Assembly: GCA_963281255.1 (NCBI GenBank)
Contig: OY725500.1
Location: forward strand, 3,591,184-3,655,183
Reading direction: 5' to 3'
Length of the DNA stretch: 64,000 bases
From: Aphrocallistes beatrix
Lineage: Eukaryota > Porifera > Hexactinellida > Sceptrulophora > Aphrocallistidae
Within the stretch, counting starts at the first letter, position 1. The number at the start of each line of letters is the position of its first letter. Shown piece after piece: positions 26,930 to 39,400 of this stretch. Both the position numbers and the translations under genes were made by a program. The notes under the pieces are model-generated. The model saw nothing but the letters and a program-made list of their open reading frames with translations. It was not told the DNA's origin and made no database searches.

Positions 26930-27792
26930 TGTAAAGAACTTTTATAAATTTGTAAGTTATCAGACTAATTCAAAATTATTTATATTATTTTGAATGTACT
27001 TTGTAATATTTTTATATTTTTGTTTTCTATTTATAATAAATGGCGCAGTTCAAAACAGCCACATGAGCCCTATTTCAAAGAAATGTCATATATATTATAC
27101 TTGTATGTAAGTTTTCCCTACAGACAATTATTAGCATATTTCAAGTATTAGCACAACATCTTCAAATATTAGTATAATATCTAATTGGCTATAAACATCA
27201 ATTATTACTTAGTATTATAATATCTTCAATTATTAGCATATTTCAATTATTGCCTATAATATCTTCAATTATTAGCATAACTTCGTTTTACGAAGCTATA
27301 AGGATTTTACTCTGCGACTGTACAACTTAAATTTTTAGTCTAATTAGGTTCCGATGCACTCACTGTCTATTGGTAGTCTTTTCTCTGCATTTATTTGCCT
27401 CCGTGCCTAAGTTGACTTATGTTTACAGGTATCGTTTACCACTAATCTATTACTTGTATGTCAATAACTTGAATTGGAATCAGAAGTTGGCCTATGCCCT
27501 CAGCGAAAGAAAATTTGTCGCAATGAGCAAAAACTGTGTACGAGCAGGACGGCATTTTGTGAGATATTATGAATGGTAATTATATGAGAATGAGGAGGCA
27601 AACTGAGTACCTTGTTTGTTCATCCAAGAAACTCGAAATTATATCCAAATTTAATTCATCTCACACTTTTCCCGATAAACCAGTAATGGAGAGAGATCTA
27701 AAATTATGGGTAGCCGGGCATTTCAGAAGTTGGTCACTATCAGGGGCATCAGAACAGGGACTCTAGGGGCTCTACTTCCTTATTTGGAATTC

Positions 27793-28065
27793 TAGTACAC
27801 TGCCTGAACAAAAGTATTCGTACACCCCATAATTCCCCATACAAATAGTTATAATACTGATTTATTTAGCGAGTCAAAGTATTTAATTGGTAAGAGATAC
27901 GCTTAATTTAACTTCAAATTCGAATTCTCCATATTCGAATGACTCACTTTTTAATCTTTCAACAACTCCCACAAGGTTAAAAATTTTTAAACTGTGCCAC
28001 CTCATACCACCAATGCCATCATATACAATGGTGATCACTCGCGACATGTGGCATAGGAAAGCAAA
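27793..28065. mobile_element. Tc1-like MITE fragment
   Basis: The left end CACTGCCTGAACAAAAGTAT and the internal CTGTGCCACCTCATACCACC are recognisable. The right terminal repeat is missing. Confidence 0.6.
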
Positions 28066-28924
28066 TACTGAAAAAACTCTGAAGCTAATCCATATACTGT
28101 GCTACATTTCATATTATTTAGTCCATTCAAACTTGTTTGGCTGTGGGCTTATATTCTTATATTCTATGGACCCCCTCCTATTAACCGTAATACTAAATTT
28201 TGAATCCTATGCACCACTAAGGGTCTATGGCCTCCAGTTTGGGAACCACTGATTTAGTCTGTTATCGTTCAACAATAGATTTGGAATAATCATCTTTGTA
28301 AGTTCCGTGGGGCTAGTTTGGGTTCTATCCAATTTTACACTATAGTTTAATCTCAAATGAACTTTTACGGTGATTGAAATCCAAATCGAAATTATGAATC
28401 AATACTTTTTGTTCTCAAGGCTGTCTTACAATTATATTTGAAGTGACTATTGACAACGACCATTCGCTGGCAATAGTCAATCTGTGACCCTTATTGCTAT
28501 TGGTTACCTTTATCTATTCCGTTCATGGGACATCCTCGAATATGGCATTCTAGTTCACATGTTTGAAATATTTTCTACTCACCTTAGTTAATAAGCTGTA
28601 AATTAATGATAGTTTGGATCAGAGTTGGAAACGGGCTCAATTTTATCCCGACCCTTTCCGAAACAGCAAACCAATATTATAGACATGAAAATGCCAAAAT
28701 GTGCTATTCAAACTAGCGCGAACTCGAACCCGATTCCAACTCTGGTTTGAATCCTATATTCTACAGTTATTTCAACCCATCTATCAATAGTATGCTTTTA
28801 GCAGATTTTGTCAGCTAGTATGTGTTCTTCTACCAGAGACAGATCTTGCAAGGAAAATGACTAATCTAAGTCTACACTAAAGAAGTTATACTCATGGATC
28901 GTTAGATTGTTCCATTGTGTATTA

Positions 28925-29254
28925 CAGTACACCCTCGCTAATCCGAACAGCTCTATGCCAATGATCGAAAAAATCGTTCGGATTGGTGAATTTGTTTCGA
29001 TTAGTGAAATAACACTAATTCAATGGGATATTAACTATAATAAATTTGTATTGTTAGAATATTAAGAATAATATCTTGCTATAATTCTTTTTTTAACGAG
29101 GTTTCTGAATCAATGAAAGATATAATGTTATAAACGTTGATTTAAAGCATAGAGGCGAATAATATTATATTTTGGGTGTTCGGATTGTAAGAATGAAGTG
29201 TTCGGATTAGCGAGGGTTCGGACTAGCGAGGTTCGGATTAGCGAGGGTGTACTG
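28925..29254. mobile_element. Tigger/pogo-like MITE
   Basis: CAGTACACCCTCGCTAATCC and GGATTAGCGAGGGTGTACTG are exact complementary ends flanked by TA. The 330-bp interior is non-coding and repeats TTCGGATTAGCGAG near the right end. Confidence 0.88.
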
Positions 29255-29364
29255 TATTTTACTGTAGTTCAATTATGTATTTTACTGTAGTACTGTAGTT
29301 CAATTATTGCTTATTATCTTCAATTATTAGTATATTTCAATTATTGGCATAACATCTTCAAATA

Positions 29365-30195
29365 TCTTAGATATTAAAATGCTAGGATATTTTTGTTTGT
29401 TTGTTTGTTTGTTTGTCCGAATTGATTGAGGAATGGGGAAGTCATAGAGATGTGAAAATTGGCATGTAGGTGTCAAATGATATGACTACGATTAAGTTCT
29501 AAGATCTAAGCGAAATTTTCACACCTCTGCAAAAAAAATGGAAAACAATTTTTCACACCTTTTCTAGTATACAAAATAAATGACTACACTATCACAATAG
29601 AAACCATTGTACGGCACAATAGATCGTCATTGTTATTAATACTTCAAAGCCACAACTTATGTTTGATATCTTAAATGTATTATAGTGTATGGCAATAAAA
29701 AAGATTATGTGCATATTTTCACACCTCTATATACATATTTTCACACGATTTGACGAATTTTGAAAAATATGATAGAGACTAGCTTCCAACGTGTGACATG
29801 GGGTTTTTAGGGGTGTAGATTTCGAATATTACATTTTCAGATCGATATGATAAATTATTTGTTTACAATATATACATAATGTAAACAAATTACAAAAATA
29901 GGCTAGAAGCTAGCTTCCAACGAGTATCATGGGGTATTCAGGGGTGTAGATTTCGAATATTCCATTTTCAGATCAATATGATAAATTATTTGTTTACTTT
30001 TGTTTAAATGGAATTAAGGTATGGAACAAAAAGATAATCTAACATGATATTTCAATTTCACCTACTTAATGTGTCCATTAATTAGTGAGAGTGATCAATA
30101 TTAAATTATTGAGTAACCCCAGGCGCCCGCAGGGCGACTCTGAAGACACGCAGTGTCCGCAAGCCGCGCAGCGCAAGCAAGCGAAGCGCGCTTGT
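29365..30195 (+). mobile_element. Most complete copy of dispersed repeat family R
   Basis: Begins in GATATTAAAATGCTAGGATA plus a (TTTG)n tract and CCGAATTGATTGA. It contains two partial copies of a block of about 120 bp (GGGGTGTAGATTTCGAATAT). It ends in GCGCAAGCAAGCGAAGCGCG followed by CTTGT. The last 17 bases form a hairpin (CAAGCG / CGCTTG, 5-nt loop). No terminal inverted repeat or target duplication is visible, so a Helitron/Helentron-type non-autonomous element is possible but unproven. Confidence 0.6.
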
Positions 30196-30861
30196 TAGTA
30201 TGTATAATATCTTCAATTATTAGCACATTTCAATTATTAGCACATCTTCAATTATTAGTATAATAACTTCAATTATTAGCACATTTCAATTATTAGCACA
30301 TCTTCAATTATTAGTATAATAACTTCAATTATTAGCACATTTCAATTATTAGCACATCTTCAATTATTTGTATAATAACTTCAATTATTAGCACATTTCA
30401 ATTATTAGCACATCTTCAATTATTTGTATAATAACTTCAATTATTAGCACATTTCAACTATTAGCACATCTTCAATTATTAGTATAATAACTTCAATTAT
30501 TAGCACATTTCAATTATTAGCACATTTCAATTATTAGCACATTTTCAATTATTAGTACATCTTCAATTATTAGTACATCTTCAATTATTAGCACATTTTC
30601 AATTATTAGCACATCTTCAATTATTAGCACATTTCAATTATTAGCACATTTCAATTATTAGCACATTTCAATTATTAGCACATTTCAATTATTAGTACAT
30701 CTTCAATTATTAGCACATTTCAATTATTAGTACATCTTCAATTATTAGCACATTTTCAATTATTAGCACATTTTCAATTATTAGCACATCTTCAATTATT
30801 AGCACATTTCAATTATTAGCACATTTCAATTATTGGCATAACATCTTCAAATATTAGTATA
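30196..30861 (+). repeat. Minisatellite TTCAATTATTAGCACATC, about 18 bp
   Basis: About 35 head-to-tail units of TTCAATTATTAGCACAT(C/T), interleaved at the start with a longer unit containing TAATAAC. Shorter relatives of the array occur at 27120-27290 and 34610-34880, always beside the duplicated units. Confidence 0.95.
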
Positions 30862-30870
30862 ATATCTTCA

Positions 30871-31081
30871 CACAGCCTACGTAACTATAGCCTATTCACG
30901 GAAAAAATTTGTATTAAGAGAGAGAACTATCACAATTTTCCACCTCTTTTGTATTAATATTCATTACACTTCATTAAATTTCAGCAAAATATAGATATGC
31001 TATACGGTTTGTATTTACCCATAAGACTTGAAGTAATACATTGTTAAATACCGTGAATAGGCTATAGTTACGTAGGCTGTG
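30871..31081. mobile_element. MULE-like MITE with 9-bp target duplication
   Basis: Complementary ends CACAGCCTACGTAACTATAG / CTATAGTTACGTAGGCTGTG bound a 211-bp element. ATATCTTCA lies on both sides (30862-30870 and 31082-31090). A 9-bp duplication is the Mutator/MULE pattern. It sits inside the minisatellite region, whose own units contain ATATCTTCA, so part of the match could be coincidental. Confidence 0.75.
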
Positions 31082-31215
31082 ATATCTTCAATTATGAGCA
31101 TATTTCAATTATTGCCTATAATATCTTCAATTATTAGCATAACTTCATTTTACGAAGCTATAAGGATTTTACTCTGCGACTGTACAACTTAAATTTTTAG
31201 TCTAATTAGGTTCCG

Positions 31216-31439
31216 ATGCACTCACTGTCTATTGGTAGTCTTTTCTCTGCATTTATTTGCCTCCGTGCCTAAGTTGACTTATGTTTACAGGTATCGTTTT
31301 ACCACTAATCTATTACTTGTATGGCAATAACTTGAATTGGAATCAGAAGTTGGCCTATGCCCTCAGTGAACTAAAGAAAATTTGTCGCAATGAGCAAAAA
31401 CTGTGTACGAGCAGGACGGCATTTTGTGAGATATTATGA
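31216..31439 (+). CDS. Candidate small two-exon gene (55 residues), unproven
   Basis: An ATG at 31216 opens a 19-nt exon (MHSLSI) ending in a gtagtc donor. A 56-nt intron with a pyrimidine-rich stretch ends in tttacag, and a second exon (31291-31439) reads IVLPLIYYLYGNN, then a Lys/Cys-containing tail ending in TAFCEIL and a stop. The joined frame is 55 residues with a hydrophobic start. The homologous places in the other duplicated units have lost it: 27.36 kb has a one-base deletion (GGTATCGTTTACC) and 34.93 kb lacks the ATG. I recognise no family. The model rests only on splice-site patterns and could be chance. Confidence 0.25.
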
Positions 31440-33316
31440 ATGGTAACTATATGAGAATGAGGAAGCGAACTCAGTATCTTATTTGTTCCCCCAGAAACTC
31501 GAGAACTTATATCGAAATTTAATTCATCTCACAATTTTCAGGGTTTCCCGATAAACCCGTAATGGAGAGAGATCTAAAAATATGAGTAGTCGGGTATTTC
31601 AGAAGTTGGTCACTATCAGGGGCATCCGAACAGGGACTCTATGGGCTCTACTCCCTTATTTGGAATTCTAGTATAATGCGTGTACTTTGTTGGAGGTATC
31701 TCTGAAACTAATCCATATACTGTGCTACGTTTTATTGCTTTTTAATTTGTTCTGTTAATCTGGTTCGACACATTTCATATTATTTAGTCCAGCGGCTTTC
31801 GACCTTTTTTGACTGTGGACTCCTATAGCAATTTTCTTATATTCTGTGGACCCCCTCCTATTAACCATAATACTAAATTTTGAATCCTATGGACCACTAG
31901 TCATGTTACGAATTGTATGTTACGAGACGAATTGAGAGTTATTTTGCCTAATCTGTTTACTGGATATCACCGCTCCTAGTATTATATGCTGATCAGGATA
32001 GTGGTCACTGATATCGAAAGCATTCTTATATGAAGAGAATTGGAATGACTTATTACATGACAAGATATCATTTATTCTACTTGTACTTTTAAGATTTTGG
32101 ATACTTTATTCAACCATTTCAGTAATGTTATATTCTCCCTGTTAAAAATTTGTGCTATATGCTATAACTTTAAAAATATTATATAGTAGCAATCCACAGC
32201 TCCCAAACACATGCTATGTGCACGTATAATATAATTTAGTTCCATTGCGATTTGTCGGAAAATCCTACAGCACATTAGTACTAAGTGCAACAAGGTATTT
32301 GATAAATACAGCTGATCTTTGGCTCGTTCACATAATATATGAAAATTGCTAAGTTATGATAGTTTGATTGATATTTAATTGGAAATTATGCAAAAACCCC
32401 TTTTTCAATTATTCTATTATTAATTTTGATTATTATTAAAGCAAGAACCGCAAATATTCAATAGACATTTCCATTTATTTTCAAATTTTGTACACTTCAA
32501 TGAAATTAAACCTTAAAAATGCGATGCAGAAAACCCACTCGAGGCTCGCTATGGTACAGTTCTATAGTAATGTGTCAGAACTTTTATATTATTTGGAGTT
32601 TTGCACGCTCTGACGAATATTAGATCTGTTAAATATTCACAACCTGTGAATAATATGGTATTCCATGCGCCATGAAGGTTCACAGCTCATGTGTTAATGA
32701 AGTTTATCTTATACGTTAGAGGAGTTGCCTTTCACAAGACCGCGTATTTTGTTTTATTTGAATACTTGTCGTCGCTGCTAAATTAGCGACAGTTTAGAAG
32801 TGAAAAATGACCAAATAAAAGAGTTAGTCCTCTCAGCCCATTGAATATATACCGAAGGAATAATTTTGTCAAAAATTTAGCTTCCAACAACGTTGCCTAC
32901 GCAGTTTAGCTAAATTTTTAATCCAAAACTTAATCATACGAATATAACATTTTTCATTTGAAATTTCTTTACAGTTTTGTGTCATTTAACAAAACAATAT
33001 GCTTGCAGTGCACTCAGACCAGCTATGACATGAGGTATATACTTTATACTACACAACTATTTGAAAAGGGGAAGCTAAAGCCCTGCACTAATCCCTCCCC
33101 CCTGAAAGAAAAAGTTTATAGAAATAAACAGTATATTATAGGAATGAAACAGTATATTATAGGAATGAAACAGTACAGCATAGGAATGAAAGAGTATGTA
33201 CTAGTTTGTAAGCAACAAAATTAGGATATTGAATGGCACTGCATCACCAAACTTCACACAATTTGGGAAAGTAATTTCCCCTAACTACTTGTAACTATAG
33301 CATTATAACCTTTATT

Positions 33317-34416
33317 TTAGTCTCTTTCTCCAGCCTTTGCTAATCCTCTAAAGCATCTGATCTGCATTTCACTGAAGCCCTGCTCAACCAATTGAAGAAC
33401 TATTGATTCAGTTGAAAAATGATCTGCAACAATTACTTTATCAAGTATTTCCTTTATCATTTCATAGACGTATTTTGCATCATCTGCTGCTCTCTTTTCC
33501 TCTCTATTGACACCTATTTTCTTTTCTGTAAAAAAAAGAGCATCCTTTAATAGTTCATTCTTAGAATATTTTTTATTATTAATAGCGTCTTCAATGTCTA
33601 CAAGATCTGCCTCTATTAGTGTAATAATCTGTTCTTTTTCAATTGGTTTAGAAGTCTTAGAGTCATGTATCACATCTCCAATATCCCAACCGAGAAGAAC
33701 GGCATCAATTCCCAAGGAAGCAGCTGTACCTGCTCCTGGAACAGTGGCTGCAACACCTGAAAGCACTTCTAATCCTGCCTTACCGAATTCTTCACCCATT
33801 CTCCCATAATCCCCCTGAGCAAGCGAGTAAACTCCAGATCCAACTCGCCACAAACCGAAAAGACCACCAGCTACAACAGAAACTAATGGTATCTTTTTGA
33901 CACCAATTTTTGCAGCTTCCGCTGCGCCAACCTTGGCTGCTTGTTTTGCGGCGACCTTGCCTGCTTCTCTTGTTAACTTGATAGTTGTTTTAGTTCCCAA
34001 CTCATACAATATCTTTTCTGATCCCCCAAGTAGCGTTGATGCCGACTCATTTGGATGTCTTGTTTGATAAAGTAGATCAAATTTTAACAAACATGTCTCA
34101 ACAATTTGTCTTGGTTCTTTTATCTCTAAAACAAATATTTTGATAAAATGTATATGTTAAAACAAAAAAGGAATGGGAGAATTAACCCAGTAAATGAATA
34201 TCTAATCTACAAATATAGTATATACCATCAATCTCCGTGTTTATCAAGAATGTATTGCGTCATTCAAATAATTTGGGGGCGGTGAAGCCAAACAAATTCA
34301 AGGTCTAAACTCTAAATAGATAAGATCCCAGGTATTCGGGATATTAAATATAAATTGGTCATCTTGCAAGTAAGGAATTATTTCTAACAGAACTAACCTG
34401 ATGATGATTCGGCCAT
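33317..34416 (-). CDS. Glycine-rich membrane-hairpin protein of unknown function, intact copy
   Basis: Two exons: 34398-34416 (MAESSS plus one base, gtta donor) and 33317-34125 (acceptor tttttag-like, ttgttttag). Together they are 828 nt, 275 residues and stop. Layout: a conserved start (IVEKCLxKFDLLYQTRHPNE, residues about 11-30); an Ala/Lys-rich stretch with KVAAKQAAK; a long hydrophobic Gly/Ala-rich region at about residues 88-150 with VVAGGLFGLW, VYSLAQGDYG and VAATVPGAGTAASLG, which could form a two-helix membrane hairpin or glycine zipper; then a charged helical domain. It ends in a UBA-like tail (VEQGFSEMQIRCFRGL). No signal peptide. I recognise no family. A dead paralogue lies at 25519-26929. 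Confidence 0.75.
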
Positions 34417-35154
34417 TATAAAGAACTTTTATAAATTTGTAAGCTATCAGACTAATTCAAAATTATTTATATTATTTTGAATGTACTTTGTAATATTTTT
34501 ATATTTTTGTTTTCTATTTATAATAAATGGCAGTTCAAAACAACCATATGAGCCCTATTTCAAAGAAATGTCATATATATTACGTATACTTGTATGTAAG
34601 TTTTCCCTATAGACAATTATTAGCATATTAGCAATTATTAGCATATTAGCACAATTATTAGCATATTAGCACAACTTCAAAACGTTTGAATCTGAGCTAG
34701 CGAGGGTTCAGATTAGAGAAGCTGTACTGTATTCAATTATTACTTAATAGTATAATATCTTCAATTATTAGCACATTTCAATTATTGCCTATAATACGTC
34801 AATTATTAATTAGTAGTATAATATCTTCAATTATTAGCATATTTCATTTATTGCCTAAATATATTCAATTATTAGCATAACTTCGTTTTACGAAGCTATA
34901 AGGATTTTACTCTGCGCCTGTACATCACTCACCGTCTATTGGTATTCTTTTCTCTGCATTTATTTGCCTCCGTGCCTAAGTTGACTTATGTTTACAGGTA
35001 TCTTTTTACCACTAATCTATTACTTGTATGTCAATAACTTGAATTGTGTCAGAAGTTGGCCTATGCCCTCAGTGAGCTAAAGAAAATTTGTCACAATGAG
35101 CAAAACTGTGTACGAGCAGGACGGCATTTTGTGAGATATTATGGATGATAACTA

Positions 35155-35338
35155 CAGTCAGGGTCGCTTATTATGAGCCCGCTTAATATGAACATTCGTT
35201 TATTATGAACTAACCTCCTGGTTCCAATTTTATATTTTAGATGGGATTTTACTGAACCAGGTTCGCTTAATATGAAGTATCTCTATTATGAACTGATTAT
35301 TTGGTCCCCTGGTAGTTCACAATAAGCGACCCCGACTG
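35155..35338. mobile_element. Pogo-like MITE, 184 bp (CAGTCAGGGTCGCTTATTAT)
   Basis: CAGTCAGGGTCGCTTATTAT / ATAAGCGACCCCGACTG ends between TA dinucleotides. The homologous sites in the other units (27575 and 31445) are uninterrupted, so this insertion is younger than the duplication. A sister copy is at 53306-53490. Confidence 0.88.
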
Positions 35339-36417
35339 TATGTATATGAGAATGAGGAGTAAACTAAGTATCTTGTTTGTTCCCCCAAGAAACTCTAGAA
35401 CTAATATCCAATTTTACTTATCTCACATTTTCCCCGGGTTTCCCGATAAACCCGTAATGGAGAAAGATCTAAAAATATGGGTAGCCGGGTATTTCAGAAG
35501 TTGGTCACTATCAGGGGCATCATAACAGGGACTCTAGGGCTCTACTTCCTTATTTGGAATTCTAGTATGATGCGTGTACTTTGTTGGAGTTCTCTCTGAA
35601 ACTAATCCATAGACTGTGGTACGTTTTATTGCTTTTTAATTTGTTCTGTAAATCTGGTTCGATACATTTCATATTATTTAGTCCAGTGGTATTCAAACTT
35701 GTTTGGCTGTGGAATTATATTCTTTGGACCCCCTCCTATAAATACTAAATTTTGAATCCTATGGACCACCAAGGGCCCATGGCCCCCAGGTTGTGAACCA
35801 CTGATTTAGTCTTATCGTTCAACAATAGATTTGGAATAATCATCTTTGTAAGTTCCGTGGGCTTATTTGGGGGTCTAGGGAAGCCTGGCCCCCAAACTTG
35901 CTTTGTTGGGAGTAGCAATATTTTTGTGGTGTATTCAGTTATTGGGAAAATCACATACGTAATTTGTCAAGTCTTAAACTGCTATTAATAATCTTACTAT
36001 AAGTATATTATTAACTTTTAAATGTGCGAATGAGTCTGGTACTCGAGGGCGGGATCCAAGTTTGATCTCCATTAACCATGACCGGATACAATCCTATATT
36101 CCCAGGTAGGGTGCGAGCGGGAGCGAAAGTTTAGCGCTCCCGCTCCCGGAATGATCCAAAACCCGCGCTCCCACTCTTGGTCATCAGAATTAAAATATAC
36201 ATATATACATAGTAAATATTTACAACAATAAAAAATGTACACAAATTGTCCAAATGAAGTAAAAAGACACAAAAAAGAAACTAAAATTTAATCATTTGTC
36301 TTATAGTATCAAAGTTTGATCAACTTAATATCTTACATCAGCCAATTTCAAACTTTCTTGTTAACTATATTATTTGCTCATTTGGTATGAGATGTGAGGA
36401 TTCTGTAGGAGGTTCCT

Positions 36418-39400
36418 TCAGCTTTTGTAGAGTTTCTCCAGTTCAGCTAGTTTTATCTTATGCTCCTTAGCATATCTATCGACCAGAGCGTACAAATCCT
36501 TTCCTTTGCCATACTCATAACTGGAATCGATTTCGAATATGTTCTCTAGAAATGGTTGTTACACGTAAGATGTCATGTGACCAAACAGTATAAATAGAAA
36601 CTGAGACTTTTCATAATATGATTACACTATTACTCGTATATACCAGTCCTCAACAAATTCTCGCATTTCAAATATAAAATTTGATAATATGTATAGGTAT
36701 AAAGTATAAGACAACATTCCTACGCTAAATATCCAAGTTTAAGCCTATAAATGCTGCTAACTCATTACCAGTCAATTTTCAACGGGGCATGCCATAAATA
36801 TACGAAAAATTTACTATAAATAGAATCCAGTAAGCAAAGCGATTTATTAAGCGTTTCAACAGCATATCTTTTGGTAAACAAATTATACTCACCGACTAAG
36901 AAGTACTTCTTGAATTCATGTTCTTTGACTATGAGCTTATCATTTTCTTCCGTATTTTCATCATCAGATTTATCTTTGACTAAAGAAAGAATCGATTTCT
37001 TTTGAATCTGATAGACAAAATTCATCCGATAGCTGGCAACAAGTTTTTCTGCGTTTATTTTCACAGCTCCATAAGTGTCTGTCAATTGTGCAATTAAAAT
37101 ATTCAAATATAGCACAATGATTATGAAAACAAATACCATGTAAGTAATGACAGCTAGGAAGTTTAGGACTGTGCAGTATGAAAAGTCGAAAACCATTTCA
37201 TCTAATAGAATACGTGTTCCAAAGATGAGAAGATACCCAAAGTTCGGTGTGATGTCACCTAGGTCCTGGCTTGAGTTAAAATAGTTGATGAAGAGTGTAG
37301 TACCGTTTGTTTCATTGTTATAAACTGGAAGTGGGACACGTAGACTGAGAGTAAATGTAATTACGAAAAGGAATAATGTAAGTACAAAAAGAAGAATAAA
37401 TTTGGAAACATCTTCTTAAAAATTAAAATGATAGTGCGGATGTATGTCCCGAAGACTGGATAAATGTTCAGAAGTTTTACAATCGATAATGAGTTCAATA
37501 GAAATGTAAATGTTGCTACATACCATTGATATTCAAGACCAGGCAATTGTGGAGCTATAAGTGTTAAACCCTCAATATAATCAGGAAAAATAAAGACAGA
37601 AGACTACCTATATCCAGCCAATTGAAAGCATCTGAAAAGTACTTAACTACAGCCCAGCCAAGATTATCTCTTTTTTGGTAAATAGTATAGAATAATTTTA
37701 AAGTGAAATAGCAGTATGTCTTTACGAATAAGAACAAACTCTCGCCCCATTTCCTTAAACTTTTCATGAGAGATATTTTAATATTTTTCGCATATTCTTC
37801 CTTAGTCTTCTTGGGTTTTCTTCTTTCTTCTTCCTTTTTAATCTTGATTTCTTTATTATCATTGAGCCTATAAATTAAAAAAGGAATGAAAATCGAGGAT
37901 AGTCCTTTTAATTTTACAGACCCTAATCCATTATATATTTTAAGTACAGGGCTATCGACCTGCGAAGGCTCGAAATCGTGAGATTTCATAAATCTCACGA
38001 TTTTGTCGTGAGACTTAAAATATTCTCACGATTCTATCGTGAAACAATGTGCAAATTATTCTTTACATGGCACAATTGTATCAGATAAGGACTCTAAACC
38101 TGGAGAGTTCAATCGTTAAATTGTGAGATTTGGGGCGTGACATTTTACCCGAAATCGTGTTATACACGACGAGATCATGAGAGTTGAGAGGCATGTAAGC
38201 ATGACATAATTATTCACTAGTGTTTTGAATCCGGATAGCAAAGTCACTACAGCTATCCCGTATCCGGATGGTATTTAGTCGGATATCCGATTTTTAAGAA
38301 AGCTTAGAGCATAGATCTTGGCTGCAATTTATAATTAGTCAAGGATTCATAGAGTCAGTATCATTATATTATTTATAACTTCACTGATATTGACAAGTTC
38401 CAACTGTCAGAGATATTTTTTTATGTCACTCGCCTTAGAACCCATAAAAATGCTTATTGTAGAAGCCTAAATATAATGATAATATACAAGAATGATGTTT
38501 GTGATCATTTTTCTTGAGACAGTGATATAGCAAGGTACAACGCTTGGTATACCGAAATATCTTGTAAAGTTGTTTGTACAGGTGTAATACACACCATTTG
38601 ACGAATTTTGAAAAATATTCTAGAGAGTAGCTTTCAATGATTGACGTGGGGTTTTTGGGGCTGTGGATTTCGAATAAATATGATCACTTATTTGTTTACT
38701 TTTGTTTACAGTAAAAAAATCTCGATTTTGGAGTGTCATCACATGCACCAACAACCTGCAAAGGGATCAGGATCGTGTTAGAAGTTTTTGCTAGTTTGGT
38801 GTTTTAAGGTTAATTGCCCACCATTATCCTTGGGTGTTTAAAACAAAAGTCACAAAAACTCGTAACATGAGTCTGAGTAGCCGAGGTAAAAGCTGAGTTA
38901 ATTATGCGTATAATAATCAAGATAGCACGAAACCTGCAGAGTTATGCTCAAAAGAATTAATAGATTTTAGAAGTTTTGCAAAAGATCCCTTTGCAGGTTG
39001 TTGGACCAAGCGGTGATTTTGACACCTCAAAAGCCCAAATGTTAATCTTATGTATAGTCTCACCTTGTGTAAATATCACCAAGAGTTTTAAATTCTTTTG
39101 AATCTTTTACTGTTTTTGCAGGGGATGTATGTTTTTTTCTTTCTTGATTATCAGAACTTACGGAAGAATTATCATTTGGTACCAATGGAATTCCATCTTC
39201 AGAATTGAGTCTACCCAGGCCATGATTTTCTGTCGCTCCCTCCCCAACAGGTGCATCCTGATCCTGTCCTTGATGATCAAGTTGAGAAGAGTTGGTGGAC
39301 AGAAACTTGAAAGACTTACCAAACAAACTTGCGAACCAGTTAATTATCCTTTCAACTAGCAGAAGACAGTTATGTTATAGTTTTAGTATATGTCATGTAA

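Larger units (their letters stand above)
22990..28280. repeat. Segmental duplication, unit A
   Basis: Starts near GTCATGTTACGAATTGT and runs past the frameshifted glycine-rich gene to GTAAGTTCCGTGGG (28298-28311). The same order recurs in unit B (31897-35860). Unit A carries three extra insertions (24061, 25032, 26538), unit B one (35155). A further partial copy of the right part lies at 31120-31895. Confidence 0.85.
31897..35860. repeat. Segmental duplication, unit B
   Basis: Homologous to 22990-28310 in the same orientation and order. It joins the partial copy 31120-31895 at GGACCACTAG|TCATGTTACG and continues at its right side into the duplicated TRP region. It contains the intact glycine-rich gene. 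Confidence 0.85.

Noticed and set aside
30196..30861. CRISPR-like array of regularly spaced short repeats
   Set aside because: Units are contiguous and nearly identical, without unique spacers, in a eukaryotic intron-containing genome. This is a minisatellite.
33507..33809. Plus-strand 100-codon ORF antisense to the intact glycine-rich gene
   Set aside because: No start context or family, and the minus-strand frame is conserved and spliced. The shadow follows from codon bias.
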